DNA from: Coenobita brevimanus
Lineage: Eukaryota > Arthropoda > Malacostraca > Decapoda > Coenobitidae
DNA length: 64,000 bases
Assembly (NCBI GenBank): GCA_032717465.1
Contig: CM064658.1
Coordinates: forward strand, 2,306,001-2,370,000
Reading direction: 5' to 3'
Below the pieces are notes generated by a model, which did not search any database, had not been told where the DNA came from, and saw only the letters and a list, made by a program, of their open reading frames with translations. The translations under genes and the position numbers were made by a program. Positions 1 to 12,800 of the stretch are shown here, in pieces (positions within the stretch are counted from its first letter, which is position 1; each line of letters starts with the position of its first letter).

Positions 1-527
1 GGTTGGGTTCAAGGACCCCATCAGAGGCAAGTTTCAAGCTAAAATATACGATACCAAACCAACAAAATTATCTAGATTGAACTGTAGAGAAAGCAACCTC
101 AAAGAGCAAATAGTATGCATATAACATGACTGCACATTAATTAAACATAATTATATTAAACATAATTATAAAACATGCATAACACACATATATAGGTGGT
201 AATGTTGTGTTGGAGGTGGGAAGCTGGCTTGGCAGTCGCCAGCTGAGCAGCCATGCCAAATTCCCAAACCTATATTATTGTACCCGGCATGTTAAAATTA
301 TCGCTTTTTGATATAAATTGTCGCACTCATAAACAAAGGCATTTCTTCACATAAATCGGTAATTACTGCGGAATTAATATATTTATGTGTGGAGTGATTA
401 ATTAACATTATTGAATTTGTTTAACCTACCAGATTATAATACTAGTTATCGTAAGAGTTACTAAATCTTACTGTTGTACAAGTCTTACAACAGACTTGTT
501 AATTTTGCAATCCCCGATTTATTTTCC
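1..527. other. AT-rich intergenic sequence, no feature seen
   Basis: This stretch is AT-rich and mostly unique. I see no open frame, splice-flanked exon, tandem array or transposon end in it. Confidence 0.5.
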
Positions 528-590
528 AGACTGGGCTCCAATGTTCCTCAAGGGGCAGTGTAGGATTGTGTGAAGTTTTATGGATGGATG
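528..590 (+). mobile_element. 5'-truncated SINE 3' tail
   Basis: The words gactgggctccaatg, cctcaaggggcagtgtagg and a final (GGAT)n run match, with changes, the 3' part of the SINE at 24229-24436 and its truncated relative at 23798-23877. The tRNA-like head is absent. The call rests on the shared order of words and on the shared GGAT tail. Confidence 0.45.
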
Positions 591-842
591 GATGAAATTA
601 TGAAAGTTAACACATTATCACATTCATGCTATTGCATGTCACAAAGTGTGCCAAAATATCACATTTTGTGATAATTATCGCATGTCTAGCAATGCTGCAG
701 CTGAGCAGTCCTGTGATTTCTATCCGAGGTTGAGAGAAAACAGCATGACTGCATTTACTAGGATGACTGAGTTAGAATCGTCCCACCTTGCCTCAGACTG
801 CACGTCGTATCATTGGATTTTCAAGATCGTATAACGAAAATA

Positions 843-912
843 CAGTAGTCCCTAATTTACGCAGGTCGTATCGTCGGTTTCTCGTATATCGAGTGGTCGT
901 ATGTCGGGACCT
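843..912 (+). mobile_element. Possible single TIR of a TA-flanked DNA transposon
   Basis: After a TA dinucleotide (841-842) the sequence reads CAGTAGTCCCTAATTTACGC. This is the style of the paired termini at 7805-8196 and 19856-20388. I did not find the opposite inverted end nearby, so this is either a broken element or chance. Confidence 0.25.
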
Positions 913-1109
913 ACCTGTACCAGGACCTGGGGGGGGAGGGGGATCCATTTCAGACACCAACTAGGAACTTTTGGTGTGGGTGGACTGCCAGCTGTGCAGA
1001 GTAAAATAGGTTAGTGGTGACTATCTTGGTCACTGAAGAAACTCCAGATACAATCTAGTACACAGTCAAATGAAGATTGTGTGTGTTCAGTAACTAAAAG
1101 GATGCACAT

Positions 1110-1640
1110 CTTACCATGTTTTTTTATTATGCAAGCGCTCCAGATATCCCACCAGTGACACCACCAAGTCCCTCACGGACTGGAATTTACATGCACCAAA
1201 GGATGCCCCTATTCAGATCCATATTGAGAACAAATACCCAGGGCAGCTTGTAAACCAGTCTGTCAAGATTCTGTCCATGGAAAATGGTATTTGATGGCAG
1301 ATAAACACACCACTGTGTATGTCCTCCCTAGTTGCAAAGGACAACCACTGCCTGGAGAAGAGACTACAGGGAGGACACTGTGAAAAGCTAATCAAACTAG
1401 CTGAAGATGGCCAGCCACCATGTTGATTATCTGCAGCTTCTTGGGTTGAAAATTCATTGGCATATCCCTTGAGCAGAGAAAATGCCCAGTCCTTCATCAG
1501 TCTCCTGCAGACAGACACAAACTCCATGGGTTTCAGCCAATAACAGTTCAAGGTCTTCCCAGGTGCTTTTAATCCTCTACAGTTCCACTGTAGGACAGAG
1601 AAGATTCTGTAGTAGGCTTGGGTTGGATTATATCTTCAGG
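1110..1640 (-). mobile_element. Decayed LINE, endonuclease domain (Jockey/R1-like)
   Basis: On the minus strand, positions 1558-1590 encode QWNCRGLKAPG, the usual start of an apurinic-type LINE endonuclease. About 25 residues further on, after a frame change, positions 1500-1522 encode VCVCLQETD, the catalytic glutamate motif (LQET) of the same domain. A weak YTVV..L region follows further downstream, in lower coordinates. Stops and frameshifts break the frame, so the copy is dead. No reverse transcriptase domain follows before 1110, so the copy is cut off on that side. Confidence 0.6.
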
Positions 1641-4002
1641 GACACTCATCTGCAACATGGGCAGCTTAGAGATCCAAGTGGCTGCCTTTTTTCCTCAGCG
1701 TTGACAGAGATGAATCAATAACATGCATGCTTCCTCTAACCCCCAACAGGGGAAGGGGGGAGATGGGGTATGAGGAAGAAACACTGAGCAACTGTGGTGC
1801 AACTGGCATTGCTGGCTGCTGAACACCAACTATAACATGAAAGGCTACAGCAGTCCTCCCACCTCAAAGGTGATGCACGGGAAATGCATAGGATGGCAGT
1901 GCACATTGCACGTGTTGGCCCTGCCCGGGCCAAGAGACCATATATGCCAGGCCATTCAGGCCCTCTGAGTACTCAAGGAAGTTAAGGAACTCCTTGGAGA
2001 AGGCTACTCCGAGGATAAGGTGGTATTACACGTGACCAGCACTGTGAATGTGTTGGCGGCTAAATGGCCAATGATATATATGTGAGTGCTCTTCATCAGT
2101 ACACCTGGCCTCAATGAGAAGTGATCCATCTGCCTGTGGGACAGTCTGTGAGGATGACCCACAAGCCTGACAAGGTCTTAACACAATTTAAAAGCATTCT
2201 GGTTTGGCCATCTTCAAAGTGATAAACTTATGACTGTAATCAGGCACAATGACATAAGGCATCATCTCAGTGATGGGACTGATAGTTCCTTGGAGGGCCT
2301 GGTACCTCCCCCCACTTACCCTCTTTCTTTCTTTAAAAACAGCCTTTCCTATACTTTTGCCTCTAGTAGCTTGGTATGGCTGTAATGTTACTATGGCAGT
2401 AGAAGCAAACAAGGGAATGTTCTGCAAGAGCTCCACATCCTTGGAGCATCCATATGGACCGACGTCTCAAGAGTTGGGGAATTTTTACTAATGACGATAT
2501 TAGACGTGCAGGATCCATCATCAGTGATGTCAGGGTCCCTGGTGTGTCCCGGGTTGGCACAATTGTCCAGTTGATGACTCGTGGGCCTGGCCATCTGCTG
2601 CATGACCACAATTGAGGGAGCATTTGTTGTAGCATCACTCCTCCACTAACAAGAGAAGGTAAAACTACCTGGCAGAGAGCACCTGAATCCCCTGCAGTAT
2701 CTGAGAAATAAATGCTGCTAGCCACCACACATCCTTAAGACAGTTGTAGGCCAGTGGACTGCCAGACCATATGGTCCCCACTTGACCCCAGCCAATAATG
2801 AGCAACTGACTGGCATGGTTGGATCTCACCAAGTCTCCCATCTTACCAGACGAGGGACTCCGAGATCCCTCTTCTAGCAGCAGGTTTTGGTGTGTACCAC
2901 AACCAGTTACCAGGCCACCTCACTCTAGCATCATGGGATGCCATGCATGGCAAACATGGGGAGGCAACAGTGTTGCCTTAATATCTCCGAGACATGGAAT
3001 AAAAAAAAAGCCCACTGAGCCCCCTTCACTGGTAATGAAGGGGGAGCACATCACTGATGAGGTTGATGGATATCAATGTAATATAGTGAGGTTGTTGTGC
3101 CACCAAAATAGGGTCACCGTTAATCTTACTTGAACCCTCACAGCCATGTTAAAGTGGCCTTCGATTCAGCAAGACTCAAAGAGAAATAACAAGCTGTCAC
3201 ACTATATTGATGGCAGGTTGCTATCCTCCTGTCACTGGTTGCTGACATTCTCATCATATCACACTTGCAGTCATAGGTGGAAGCAGTTGCCCAGGGAAGG
3301 GACTTGATCAGCATCACTACACTGATCAGTAAGCCTGGTGACCTGAATTCAGTCTGTGACTCCACCTAATTTCCACAATGCTTTTTTCAAGGCTTCAGTC
3401 CATGACTCTCCACCACTTTATTCCCACAGACAGTAGCCTTAAATTTTAGTCATTGACATCTTTCTTGGCTGTGGCATGTAGGGACCATAGACACAAGGTA
3501 TGATTTGTGATCATAGTGGGTCAGTTACCACTTAAAACTGAGATGTCCATGCCTTCGTGGTGCTGGGCCAGAATTTCTTTACTAGTTGGGCCACCATTCC
3601 AGGTCTCTGTGTGTCCACAACTCTTCATAAGGTTTTCTCAGACCTTTGACTATACTGTATACAGACATCAGCCACACTGGAGTCAGTATCCTAAATCATG
3701 CAACTCTGAGAAGATTTAATACCTCTCTCACCTTCCAGCAACATCTATGAACTTTCTTACATCACATTGAGCAAGAGCAGCATCCACAAATTAGATGAGT
3801 TACTCCATGAGCCATGTGGTTTGCATCATCTAGTTCTCATTTAAACAAGTGGACAAGATATCAACAACTTTGGAGGGAGATCATAATGCCTCATATGGCA
3901 TTGTAACTAGGTACAAGTAGAAATGCACTTTCTCCACGGTGGTTTAATCTAGGCTGATTCCTCCTGCTTTCATTTCCAGTGCCTGTACGATGTTGAATCA
4001 GG
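1641..4002. other. No gene recognised; probably decayed transposon sequence
   Basis: Only short frames with stops are present. The part nearest 1640 lies 5' of the endonuclease on the minus strand, where ORF1 of a Jockey-like LINE would sit, but I could not read a convincing zinc-knuckle motif. The longest minus-strand frame (2363-2728, 121 aa) matches nothing I know. Base composition is more balanced than in the flanks, which fits old coding sequence, but this is inference. Confidence 0.3.
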
Positions 4003-4079
4003 TTGAAGCCTCTTCCTGAAGAATGCCTCGAAACTCACTTTCTACTAATTAAAAACTTGTTTTTATGTGATACCAACAG

Positions 4080-4332
4080 ACGAGGGTCGAAACGTGGTGA
4101 CCTGGTGTACACGTGGCCCAGCTCCATGAACAAGGAGTTGCCCCCACCCACAACAAAGAGCCACCATCCCCGCCACGCCCCTCCACCCCCACCATCCCGC
4201 TCACCAAACCCTAATGGCTACAGGAACAGTAATGGGTACAACCATGGCCACACCAAAAATAATGGCCACACCACCAGCTACTTGCATGCCCAGGAAAATG
4301 GACGTACTTATGCCAATGCTGGAAGGTACTAA
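4080..4332 (+). CDS. Terminal coding exon of an unidentified gene (partial)
   Basis: A splice acceptor (gataccaacag, AG at 4078-4079) precedes an open stretch of 84 residues ending at TAA 4330-4332. The first base completes a codon begun in an upstream exon. The peptide opens RGSKRGDLVYTWPSSMNKEL, passes through a proline-rich run (PPPPPSRSPNPN) and ends in an Asn/Gly/Tyr/His-rich tail ending NGRTYANAGRY. Such a basic start and low-complexity Pro/Asn tail is common at the cytoplasmic end of membrane or scaffold proteins, but I do not recognise the family and assign no function. Codon use and the clean acceptor argue for a real exon. No upstream partner exon was found in 1-4000, so the preceding intron is probably long. 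The ATG at 4003 is upstream of the acceptor and is not taken as the start. Confidence 0.6.
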
Positions 4333-6500
4333 ATGGCAACCTTCACAACACGAAATAAACAGTGCCTCACTTAAAATAACAGGTTTTGCCACAAAGTATA
4401 ACCAAACCAGAAGCTGTGAATTGTATAAACAGTCATCAGCATTTGTCGAAAGTTTGGAAGTTAGTTTATCTTGAGTTATTAGCTATATGGATGTTAGGTA
4501 AGAGAGGACTTACCAGAAGATGAGTGAGTATAAGCTCACTTGAGTAATTGTGTGCCAGAAGTACTGTACTGTGAGTGAGTACTGGAGCAGTATATATCTC
4601 ACTTTGACACGTTGGGTGTGAAGTTGTTTGGGGATGTATTATGCATTTTTCATTAATCATGTAGTTTGCTATTAGTTTCACATATTGCATTATTTCATCA
4701 GACATCATTTTTAGGCTTACTTTTTAGTTACATATCATCAGTATTGTGGGATCATCAGAAAAGTAAGGGTTAGTCATTATAAACATTTAAATTGTCATAA
4801 GCATTTTTTTTTTTTTTTTCCTCATAAGAGGTTAGGGTGGGATGGGGGTCAGGAATAAGATTACTGCAGTGTTACATTATTGGAACAGTACAGAGTCAGA
4901 TATATGGCTTCAACTACAGAGTGTCACCTTAGTCAGATAATACTGGTGGTATTTTAAATACTGGCTGATTATGGTGTTATAAACTGTTATAATCACATAT
5001 TAATAACTGGGTACAACATTTAAGGTGTTCCTCTGGGCTAAAGTATACTATGAGCTAATTTATAAATTACATGACACATTAAGGTATTACTCTAATGCTG
5101 ACAAGCAGTTGGGAGCATTACTGTTATAATATACATATATATACACTGGTGCAATGAGTAAACAGGTCTGCAGAATATGGCATATTAGCTAGCAAATTAG
5201 CTAGCATTGGAGAGGTGTTAGTGTGCCATTCTAGAAATGTTAAGTTAATGTGCTGGGTAATGGTTACAATATACGAGAGTGAATGAATTTGAAATCACAG
5301 GTGTGACCTGTTTATATGCTGCAGATAGTAAGTTGATACAGTATTTTAGGAGAAATTTTGTACTTAAAATGTGCATTTAATTTTTATATACAGTATTTAC
5401 AAGTACCTACATTATGTTGTGTTCAGACAGTAGCCGTGCCATTATGTGGGTGAGTGTGGAGTGTAATATTTTGTATATATTCTCTGATCGTATGCTATGA
5501 TAAAGATTCTCTCAGACTCACTGTATAGGGCAGGAAGGGCAAAGTAGCCACTGTTATAGGTAGTAGCAGGTGGTTTTGAAATGCAGTTTGCCTATCTGAA
5601 TTATGTACAAGGGAAAAAAAATAAGGCATTAGTAAGACAGATGCATTAGTTCTATTGCAATATACAAACCTTGAAACCGGAGAGGTAAAGTATAGCCCGA
5701 GTAGTGTATGCCACTTTAGCACTAGAAGACATTCTGAAGTTCAATTAAAATTGCGTTGTATAAGTAAAAAATAAACTTAGAGATGTCACTGGGATTCAAG
5801 AGGTTAAGTATACTACACAAGGAACACATGTACTACAATTTGTTTGGGTGGGTGGGGGGGATTTAATATGATGAATTATATACAACAGCATTGGACTCAC
5901 TAGCATTTGATAACCAGGACTAACAACAACAGACAAAATTTGATATAATTTGAGAAGATTAAGCCAGTTAGGCAAATTATAAAAAACTACGTCTATTACG
6001 TACAGTGTTTCTGCGATAACCTTTACCTTGTATGTGACTGCTTTAACACTTTTAAAACTAATATAATATTACTGGCTTTTTTTTCTACTTTTGCAACTTT
6101 TATATACCTTGAGCACTGTGAAATTCCTATTTGTATATAGAAATCCTACTATAGAAAATTGATATTTTATATTAAAATAATATTTTTCTTTAGGATCAGT
6201 TTCTCCAATTTGATACTGATACCCTGTTAATCTTATAGTCCTATTAGATCTTATTTATGATTCAGATGGTTTGGTGACATTAAAATTGCAAAGCTGCCTC
6301 TACTTCTGCAGTTTTCTTGACCAGACAAGTCAGGGTTGATTTGAATGTTCAGGCACCCAACTGTTCTAGTACCACCACAAAATACAACTTATAACCATTG
6401 ACTTTGCCACCCTCACTGTAATGCAGCCCCCCCATACCATAACACACCCACTCATTCTGGAGCACATCCCTGAGGACTGGGTAAATGTTAGGGAGAATAT
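4333..6500 (+). other. AT-rich region, possible long 3' UTR then intergenic
   Basis: This is unique AT-rich sequence directly downstream of a stop codon, with one poly-T run (4806-4820) and AATAAA at 5770-5775. It has no tandem repeats, transposon ends or plausible exons. It could be 3' UTR for all or part of its length. Confidence 0.35.
4354..4359 (+). promoter_or_regulatory. Candidate polyadenylation signal AATAAA
   Basis: An AATAAA hexamer lies 22 nt after the stop codon of the terminal exon at 4080-4332. This is very close to the stop. Another AATAAA at 5770-5775 would give a 3' UTR of about 1.4 kb. The sequence alone does not decide between them. Confidence 0.3.
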
Positions 6501-6528
6501 TAAGAGGTTCAAACTTTTTCCTGTGTAG

Positions 6529-6700
6529 CAGCCGTGGCTCAGTGGGTTAGAGCGCTCCACTCTGACCGAAGGGTCAGAGGATCGAATCCACCCAAGGGTC
6601 ATTGGTAGACATCAGGAAGGGCATCCGGTCATAAAATGCTACACGCTTCAAACCAAAGTCCTCTACCCAGGGGCAATGCCTTAGCCCTTATCCAAAAAAG
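6529..6700 (+). mobile_element. tRNA-derived SINE
   Basis: The head carries an A-box-like CCGTGGCTCAGTGGGTTAG and a B-box-like GGATCGAATCC at tRNA spacing, separated by a short perfect hairpin (tctgacc/ggtcaga). The body continues with catcaggaagggcatccgg, a word I associate with the shared 3' domain of several animal SINE/LINE families. It is not a functional tRNA gene: there is no proper acceptor stem and a non-tRNA body is attached. Confidence 0.7.
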
Positions 6701-6756
6701 GGGTACCTGGCATTAAACTCACTGTCACTCAACACTGAGTGACAAACTTAATGGTT

Positions 6757-6825
6757 TCCTGTAACGCAGGAAACCATTAACAATGCTGGGTGGTGACCAT
6801 ATAACCAAATGATGGGGTGATGTGG
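6757..6825 (-). repeat. Interspersed repeat, inverted copy of 24443-24505
   Basis: The block contains a short inverted repeat (tggtttcctg/caggaaacca) followed by a word that, reverse-complemented, reads ttggttatatggt. The same sequence occurs in plus orientation at 24443-24505. In both places it adjoins a SINE, so it may belong to a larger composite element. Confidence 0.5.
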
Positions 6826-7804
6826 AGCATACTATGGTACCCCTGTTAACTGTGTGGACAGACTCAGATGCAGTGTCCATCCAGGAACCAAACCTCCACA
6901 CTCTTCCCCGTACCTCACTCTGATGAGGCACTGTCCACCGCAAGGGATCAATGGTTACTGCATGGGATGGCCCTGCAGGGGCAATTGCTTCCCTGCAGTT
7001 GATGGTTCTGCTCAGCTAGTCAGACCGGGGCTACTCTACTACTGCTGCTACTGCTACTAGAGTTCAACTAAGGTGGCAATGACAAAAATACCGTCAACCT
7101 ATAGATCGCTTCCCACCACTCTAACCTACCGTAACTCTTTTGCTGTCATTGTCACTATCATCATCATCGTCCCAACCTCAACTGCCACCCAAAAGATGGG
7201 ATAAGCCTGCTTTCTTTTCTTTACAGAACGTTGATAAAACCATATGGTATATTACACTCGTTCCATACATCTTCAGCATCTCATATGACTGCACTCAAAC
7301 TACAGTACTGTACTAACTTCTGCAATCAACTATGGTACCTACAGACTTCATGAATAAGGCTCTCCAACCTTGTACATTTTTGGCCTCTTTCCTGCTCTCC
7401 TAATTCACCTCTGCCCCTTCCACTCCTAAATATGTTGCACATCTCCTGGAAAAACAGTTTATGCAGTAAAGCAAATGAACGTAAAAACAGGAACAGACCC
7501 TTTTTATACAGTCCCAAGGCTAATATATTGTAGCCCCAATACATTTAAGAGTAGATGACACCCTACAGTACTTCCCCTGGTGGCTTTAACTAAGAACTCC
7601 TTGTTGCCTCACAGGAATTGAACCCATGCATGACAAAATGGTAGTTATTCTGACAGGCATTTAACCACTATACCCTTAAGTGATGCAAATTAAAACAGGC
7701 TGTATAATTTGATAGTTCTTTATTTATTTTTTCTCATTTTGTCTTGGTTTAAAATTAGTTTCTTATGAGCTATTAATAAAAAATGTGACTATGAGATGTA
7801 TATA
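6826..7804. other. No gene or repeat recognised
   Basis: This is mixed unique sequence with only short frames. A CTACTGCTGCTACTGCTACTA run at 7036-7058 is a small imperfect triplet repeat. Confidence 0.4.
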
Positions 7805-8196
7805 CAGTAAGTCCTCATTATAAGTCTCTCTCTACTTTTTGCCACCATGTCCACAGAATAGAAAAACTGCTGATTTAGCGTATGCTGCCTATAAACACTT
7901 CAATCTGATTAGGTATATTCTGCTTGTATGTGCTATCTCCACACAGTTTTATTCAGTTCTGGCATGCTCCTCACACTGAAGGGGTTAATGGAAGGCTGTA
8001 TCTAACCCTTCTAGTCTGAAAGATCTCTAAAAAAGCAGAGTAAAATCCACTGGTGATAGCAACGAACAAAATATACTTTGCTGGACAGAAGGTGATAATG
8101 CCAACCTGCCACAAAATCCCAATTTTAAGTTCTGAATTTATAGGAAATGTTATGATATTTTGCAATACTTTTCTGATGTATAATGAGGACTGCCTG
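7805..8196. mobile_element. MITE with TA duplication (Tc1/mariner-pogo style)
   Basis: The left end CAGTAAGTCCTCATTATA and the reverse complement of the right end, CAGGCAGTCCTCATTATA, match at 16 of 18 positions. A TA dinucleotide flanks each side (7803-7804 and 8197-8198), as expected for Tc1/mariner/pogo insertion. The 392-bp body has no transposase frame, so it would need an enzyme in trans. Confidence 0.75.
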
Positions 8197-9333
8197 TACC
8201 GTGGAAGTATGCCTCAGTAACACACAGATGACAGAAATCTCCCTACTACCCTTCTCAAACACAGCCAGTTGTCAACGGGGTAAAATATAGTCTTTTCATG
8301 ATCATCATCATCACTTTTTTTCACCTAAGGATGGGGTGAAGTAGGATCCAAAAAACAGAGAGAGAAAAAGAGTACAAAAGTGGGAGAACTACTGGCACCA
8401 TGCCCAGTGAAATGGGCCAGACACTCATTCACATATCATTCATGCCCCTGGATTCCTGGCTCCACCTCACAGGTCTCACTACCTGTACATTTTCTCGTTA
8501 AGGAATGGCAAAATAGTCTGTAACAACACATATCGATGTAACCAACACAATTATACTTGCATTATAAATTACCCAAAGGAACAATAGTAGTAACACTAAA
8601 ATCTTGGTTAGGACTGCTAATTATCCTTCACCCCTAAACCTCGATGTTTAAATAATATCAGAAGTTCAACAGCTATCCAGGTTTAACCCTTTAATCCACA
8701 TGACATTTTATATTTTACTTTTGCTACCTCCTGGTGTTTATTCATCTCACAGGAGGGGGTCAGTGAAGGGTATATTTTTCTTCAAAAAGTCTCTCTTAAA
8801 CTTAAAAAAATCATCTGGTGAGCAAAAATGAAAAAAAAAAAGGATCTGTTACTGGATTAAAGAAGTATATTTCACATTGCTCTTGTTTTAGGGGTATCAG
8901 ATGCTGCTGACAAACACACAAAAAGCAGTGATATTACTCACAACTATCAAAATTATCTACCTGGTAACCCTTTTACCGGGAGAGACTTTCCTCGGCTGAA
9001 TAAAACAGCTTGGCAACAGTCCGAATGAAAATCTACCTATATCTCAACCACTGCAGCGTTAAGGAACATTACAGGTTACAATGCATTTGTTCTAACCTGA
9101 CGAAGATCCCTAACCCCTTCCAGCTCAGTTGATGGCCAAATGTAGTCAGACTGGAGGGTCAAAGTCACAAGTATATTACCAAGATTCATTCCTACCTCTT
9201 AACAAAGGCTCTTAGATCTTCACACAACTATGACTTTCCCTTCAAGTTGGAAATTGCCCAGTTCTGTCAGGTGAATACAAATTGACTATATTCAAGGATA
9301 CTCAGCACTGCAATGAAGACTTCTGATATCAGA
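8197..9333. other. Intergenic, no feature recognised
   Basis: This is AT-rich unique sequence without exons or tandem arrays. The part nearest 9334 may lie beyond the CCDC43 cleavage site. Confidence 0.4.
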
Positions 9334-9339
9334 TTTATT
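9334..9339 (-). promoter_or_regulatory. Candidate polyadenylation signal of CCDC43
   Basis: TTTATT on the plus strand is AATAAA on the minus strand. It lies about 440 bp beyond the CCDC43 stop codon and gives a 3' UTR of ordinary length. It is chosen on position alone. Confidence 0.35.
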
Positions 9340-9781
9340 AAGATTATACTCTATTATGCAATGTGAGCTTGTATAATGATAAAGAGTTTGCTACAGATGA
9401 GAAATTCTGGTGCTGCCAACCAAACCTGAATATAAGAAAGACTGTCAGTGTCTGAAAGCTACTGGATGCTGTATTAATCCCTTCACCATGATATCGTTTA
9501 TATCAGTGCTTGCTACTGTATCAACAAATTATTGTTTTCAGCTTTTGTGAGACCTGACAGCCTTTTCTAAGTTGAACAGAACTGTCTGGCAGCAGCAAGA
9601 ACAAAAATGGAAAACACAAACCCAGGATGAGGAGGTTAGGCATTAAATTTGTGGCACTGATGAGATACTCATGAAGCATCATCTCTGACCTGGGCTTGAC
9701 AACAGCACACAAGGGCACTATGAGAGGTGAAGGAAGGAAGGAAAGAACAAAGGTTTGCTACCTTGACTAACCACAGGGCCA

Positions 9782-9860
9782 TCACCGTCGCCTCTCTCCT
9801 TTCTGTGTTCGCTTTTTCTCCTTTTCCTTACGCTCCTCATCTTTCGCCTTCTGCTTGGCT
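9782..9860 (-). CDS. CCDC43: CCDC43 exon 5 (terminal)
   Basis: The acceptor is actgtttcag|A. The first base completes an Arg codon with exon 4. The exon codes AKQKAKDEERKEKEKK and the conserved basic end ...RTQKGERRR, with stop TGA at 9782-9784. Confidence 0.92.
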
Positions 9861-12800
9861 CTGAAACAGTAGAGATAGTATGAACCCTCAGCAGTCTGCC
9901 AAGGCAGAAGATACAAATATAACAGTGCATGATATAATGGAGTGTCAACTGGGAAGAAAGCCACTCGGAAAGTATGAGTTTTATCCGATGGGTATGCCGA
10001 GTATGGGAGTTAGCTACACTGCTAGACTGGGAAGTTGGTGGAAGACGTTAGGGTCACTGTTTCCTCCCATGACCATGAAAGGGCTCTGCTTTTGTGCCAA
10101 GGATGCTCTCTACAAAACATGTCTGAAAAGTGTTGAGCTGTATGATGTTGGGACTTGACCTGTAGGAGGATACATTCAGACTGAATCACAGACATGGAAA
10201 TGTTGAGAGGAATGAGCTGGGTCTCAGTGAGAGACAGTATTCAGAACAGTGTGCTGTGAGGGAAATTTGGCCTAAGAAGTACCTGAGGTTCGGCAAACCT
10301 GAGCATGATCAGAGGTATGAAACGATAAAAGCCAATTCCTTATTACCCTGTTTGGGATGCAGAGGCCCAAGGCTTGACGTGTCCCAAGTAGCATGTCGTG
10401 AAAGGTAAGCCTCCAGTCACCTTTGGAAGATTTGAGGCACTTTGTGTAAGATATAACTGTCACCCCAACTCAAATATTTTACCATTAGACTACCTGGCAC
10501 ACATTCAGAACATTATTGTGAGCACTGTAAATCATACTCACAAAAGTAACTAAATATTCTCAATCAAGCTGATATACAGATATCCAAATTAAACACCTCT
10601 TACCTGTCTTCTTTGTCCTTTTCCCTCTTACGCTGAGATTCCTCCTTATCCTTCTCTCTCTTTTCCCGTTCGGCTCGCACCACCTCTTCTGCATTAGTGT
10701 TACGAGGTGCCACCGCTCCTGCAGCTGCCCCCTCCTCATCACTCTCTGTACATTCACCATCAGACACCTGAAAGAGATGGCTTAGTTCATTATAAACCTA
10801 TGCCCATGCCTGGAACATCAGGCAGGTCACTTCTGTGGTGAAATAAAGTGGTGCTACTTAGCCCGTCAGAACCCAGAAAACATTCCATGAATTCAGAATG
10901 TTTTCCATCTCTTTACTAGTTTTTTGGAAATTGTGATGCCCAAGATCACTCTGAATGTGTACAGAACAGCTGGTCACCTATGTCAGATATGGCCATGCTA
11001 GCCACTATAGTACAACCAGACATCTACCAGTAACTCATTTACAAATTACCTCAAGCTTAGTGCACCAATCTCATTAATTTATCCATATATTCCTACCCTG
11101 ACCACACCAATCTATCCATCTGCACACAAATCTCTCACCTGGCTTCGTCTGTTTCTCCTTCCATTGCAAAACTTTCCATACTGTATCTATCATTCCTCTT
11201 CCCTGTCCAACCAACAATCCCTCCCTCCCTACTCTCATCCACCAATCCCATTATCAACTTGCTCATAACTCAACTTTACCATCTCACACCTTCACAGCAC
11301 ACAACTCCTCTCCCCACCACATAGGCTAATACACATATCCATAACCATGCCATTCCCCTCCTCTATACCCCCCCATCCCTTTTCAACACTCATATACTGT
11401 ATCCATCCCCTATCAACAACACATAATACAGTACCCCTATCCCTCACCCCATCAAATTTACTTATTCCTCTGCTCTATCCATCTCCTCCCCTTGTAATCT
11501 CAATTCTCCCCAGTTCATCGTATGTTCTTAACCTCAGTACAAATCCTTTTAATTAGACAATGTATATTTTTGCTTCATACTTCATGATATTCTACTTCCT
11601 GGTCTCCTTGAACAGGGGTTAATAAAATATACAAACTAATCAAGTTCATCCTAAGCTGCATAGTGGTATTGGGACACAGGAGAAATAAAAGTAAAAAATA
11701 ACCTCTAGAAGAAAGGATTTTATCAACTTACTCCCTTGCTTCCCTCCCCCTCCCCCTCCCCTCCCTTCACATCCTTGACCACACTGACCTCTGCATACTG
11801 GGCAAGAATGGCACTCTTGAGGTTGTGGTGTTCCTGGGAGTGGGTGCGGGCGGTCACCACACACGCTGCCTGCTCCTCCATGATCTTTGCTAGTCTCTCA
11901 TCGACATCCACCTAATTACAATAAGGTACAGTATTAGAGCTATACAGAACTCTTATTACTAATACAAAACCATTCCTCAGGTTTTGACAAGGGATGCAGC
12001 CAGTATGCCACTTGCTAGACCAAAAGCCACCTAACCACAGCAATTTATAAGCTGACTTAAAAAGCAGGATTTCAGGTCATTTATTTTGTATATAAAGGCT
12101 CCAATGCATGGGAAAAATTTAAAATGACATACTGAATGGGGTAAATGAAATGTATGACACACTGACAATCAAATGACTAATCATCATCTTGGGACGGGGT
12201 TAGGTTTGAGCCAGAAAAAAAGGTGTGAAAAAAATAAATAAATAAAATAACAGCATGCCCAGTTAAACTAATAAATAAAGTAAACTCTTTTTACTTTGTT
12301 CCTGAGATACAAATGCAGTAAAATACTGAAAACACTTGCATACGAGAACCATGCTATGTCACTAAATAATATACTGTACTTCCATTCTTTAAATTCTTAA
12401 TGAGCTAAACCTCTTCACTGCATAAAAATACAGCTACATATTACATCCACCATATGATTTTGAGAACAGAATAATGGGAAATGTGAATATTAGGAGAGCA
12501 GAACACAGAGCCTACTGTTACAAGAAAATCAGTCGTCTAGCTCTATATACGAGTATGATTGGTATTTTCCTTCAGATGAGCCCATCACTGAATGCCATAT
12601 TAAAAAGCATTTCAGTGTTTCATATGGAGTTACTTTAGAATTACAGTACCAGTAACATTTTTCTTCCCTTAAGTTGCTGGTGATTCATTATACTGAAATT
12701 CTGAACTAAGAAATGGGTGTTCTTTGTCTTTTTACCCCTGAATCACAAAACGGATCCATGTTCCACTTTAAATAGCATTCTGTCTAGACACATCCTAGAG

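Noticed and set aside
6529..6600. Functional tRNA gene
   Set aside because: A and B boxes are present, but the acceptor stem does not close and a SINE body follows. The same applies to 24229, 54770 and 62345.
9880..10158. 92-aa plus-strand frame
   Set aside because: It starts within CCDC43 intron 4 near exon 5 on the opposite strand and has no recognisable domain.
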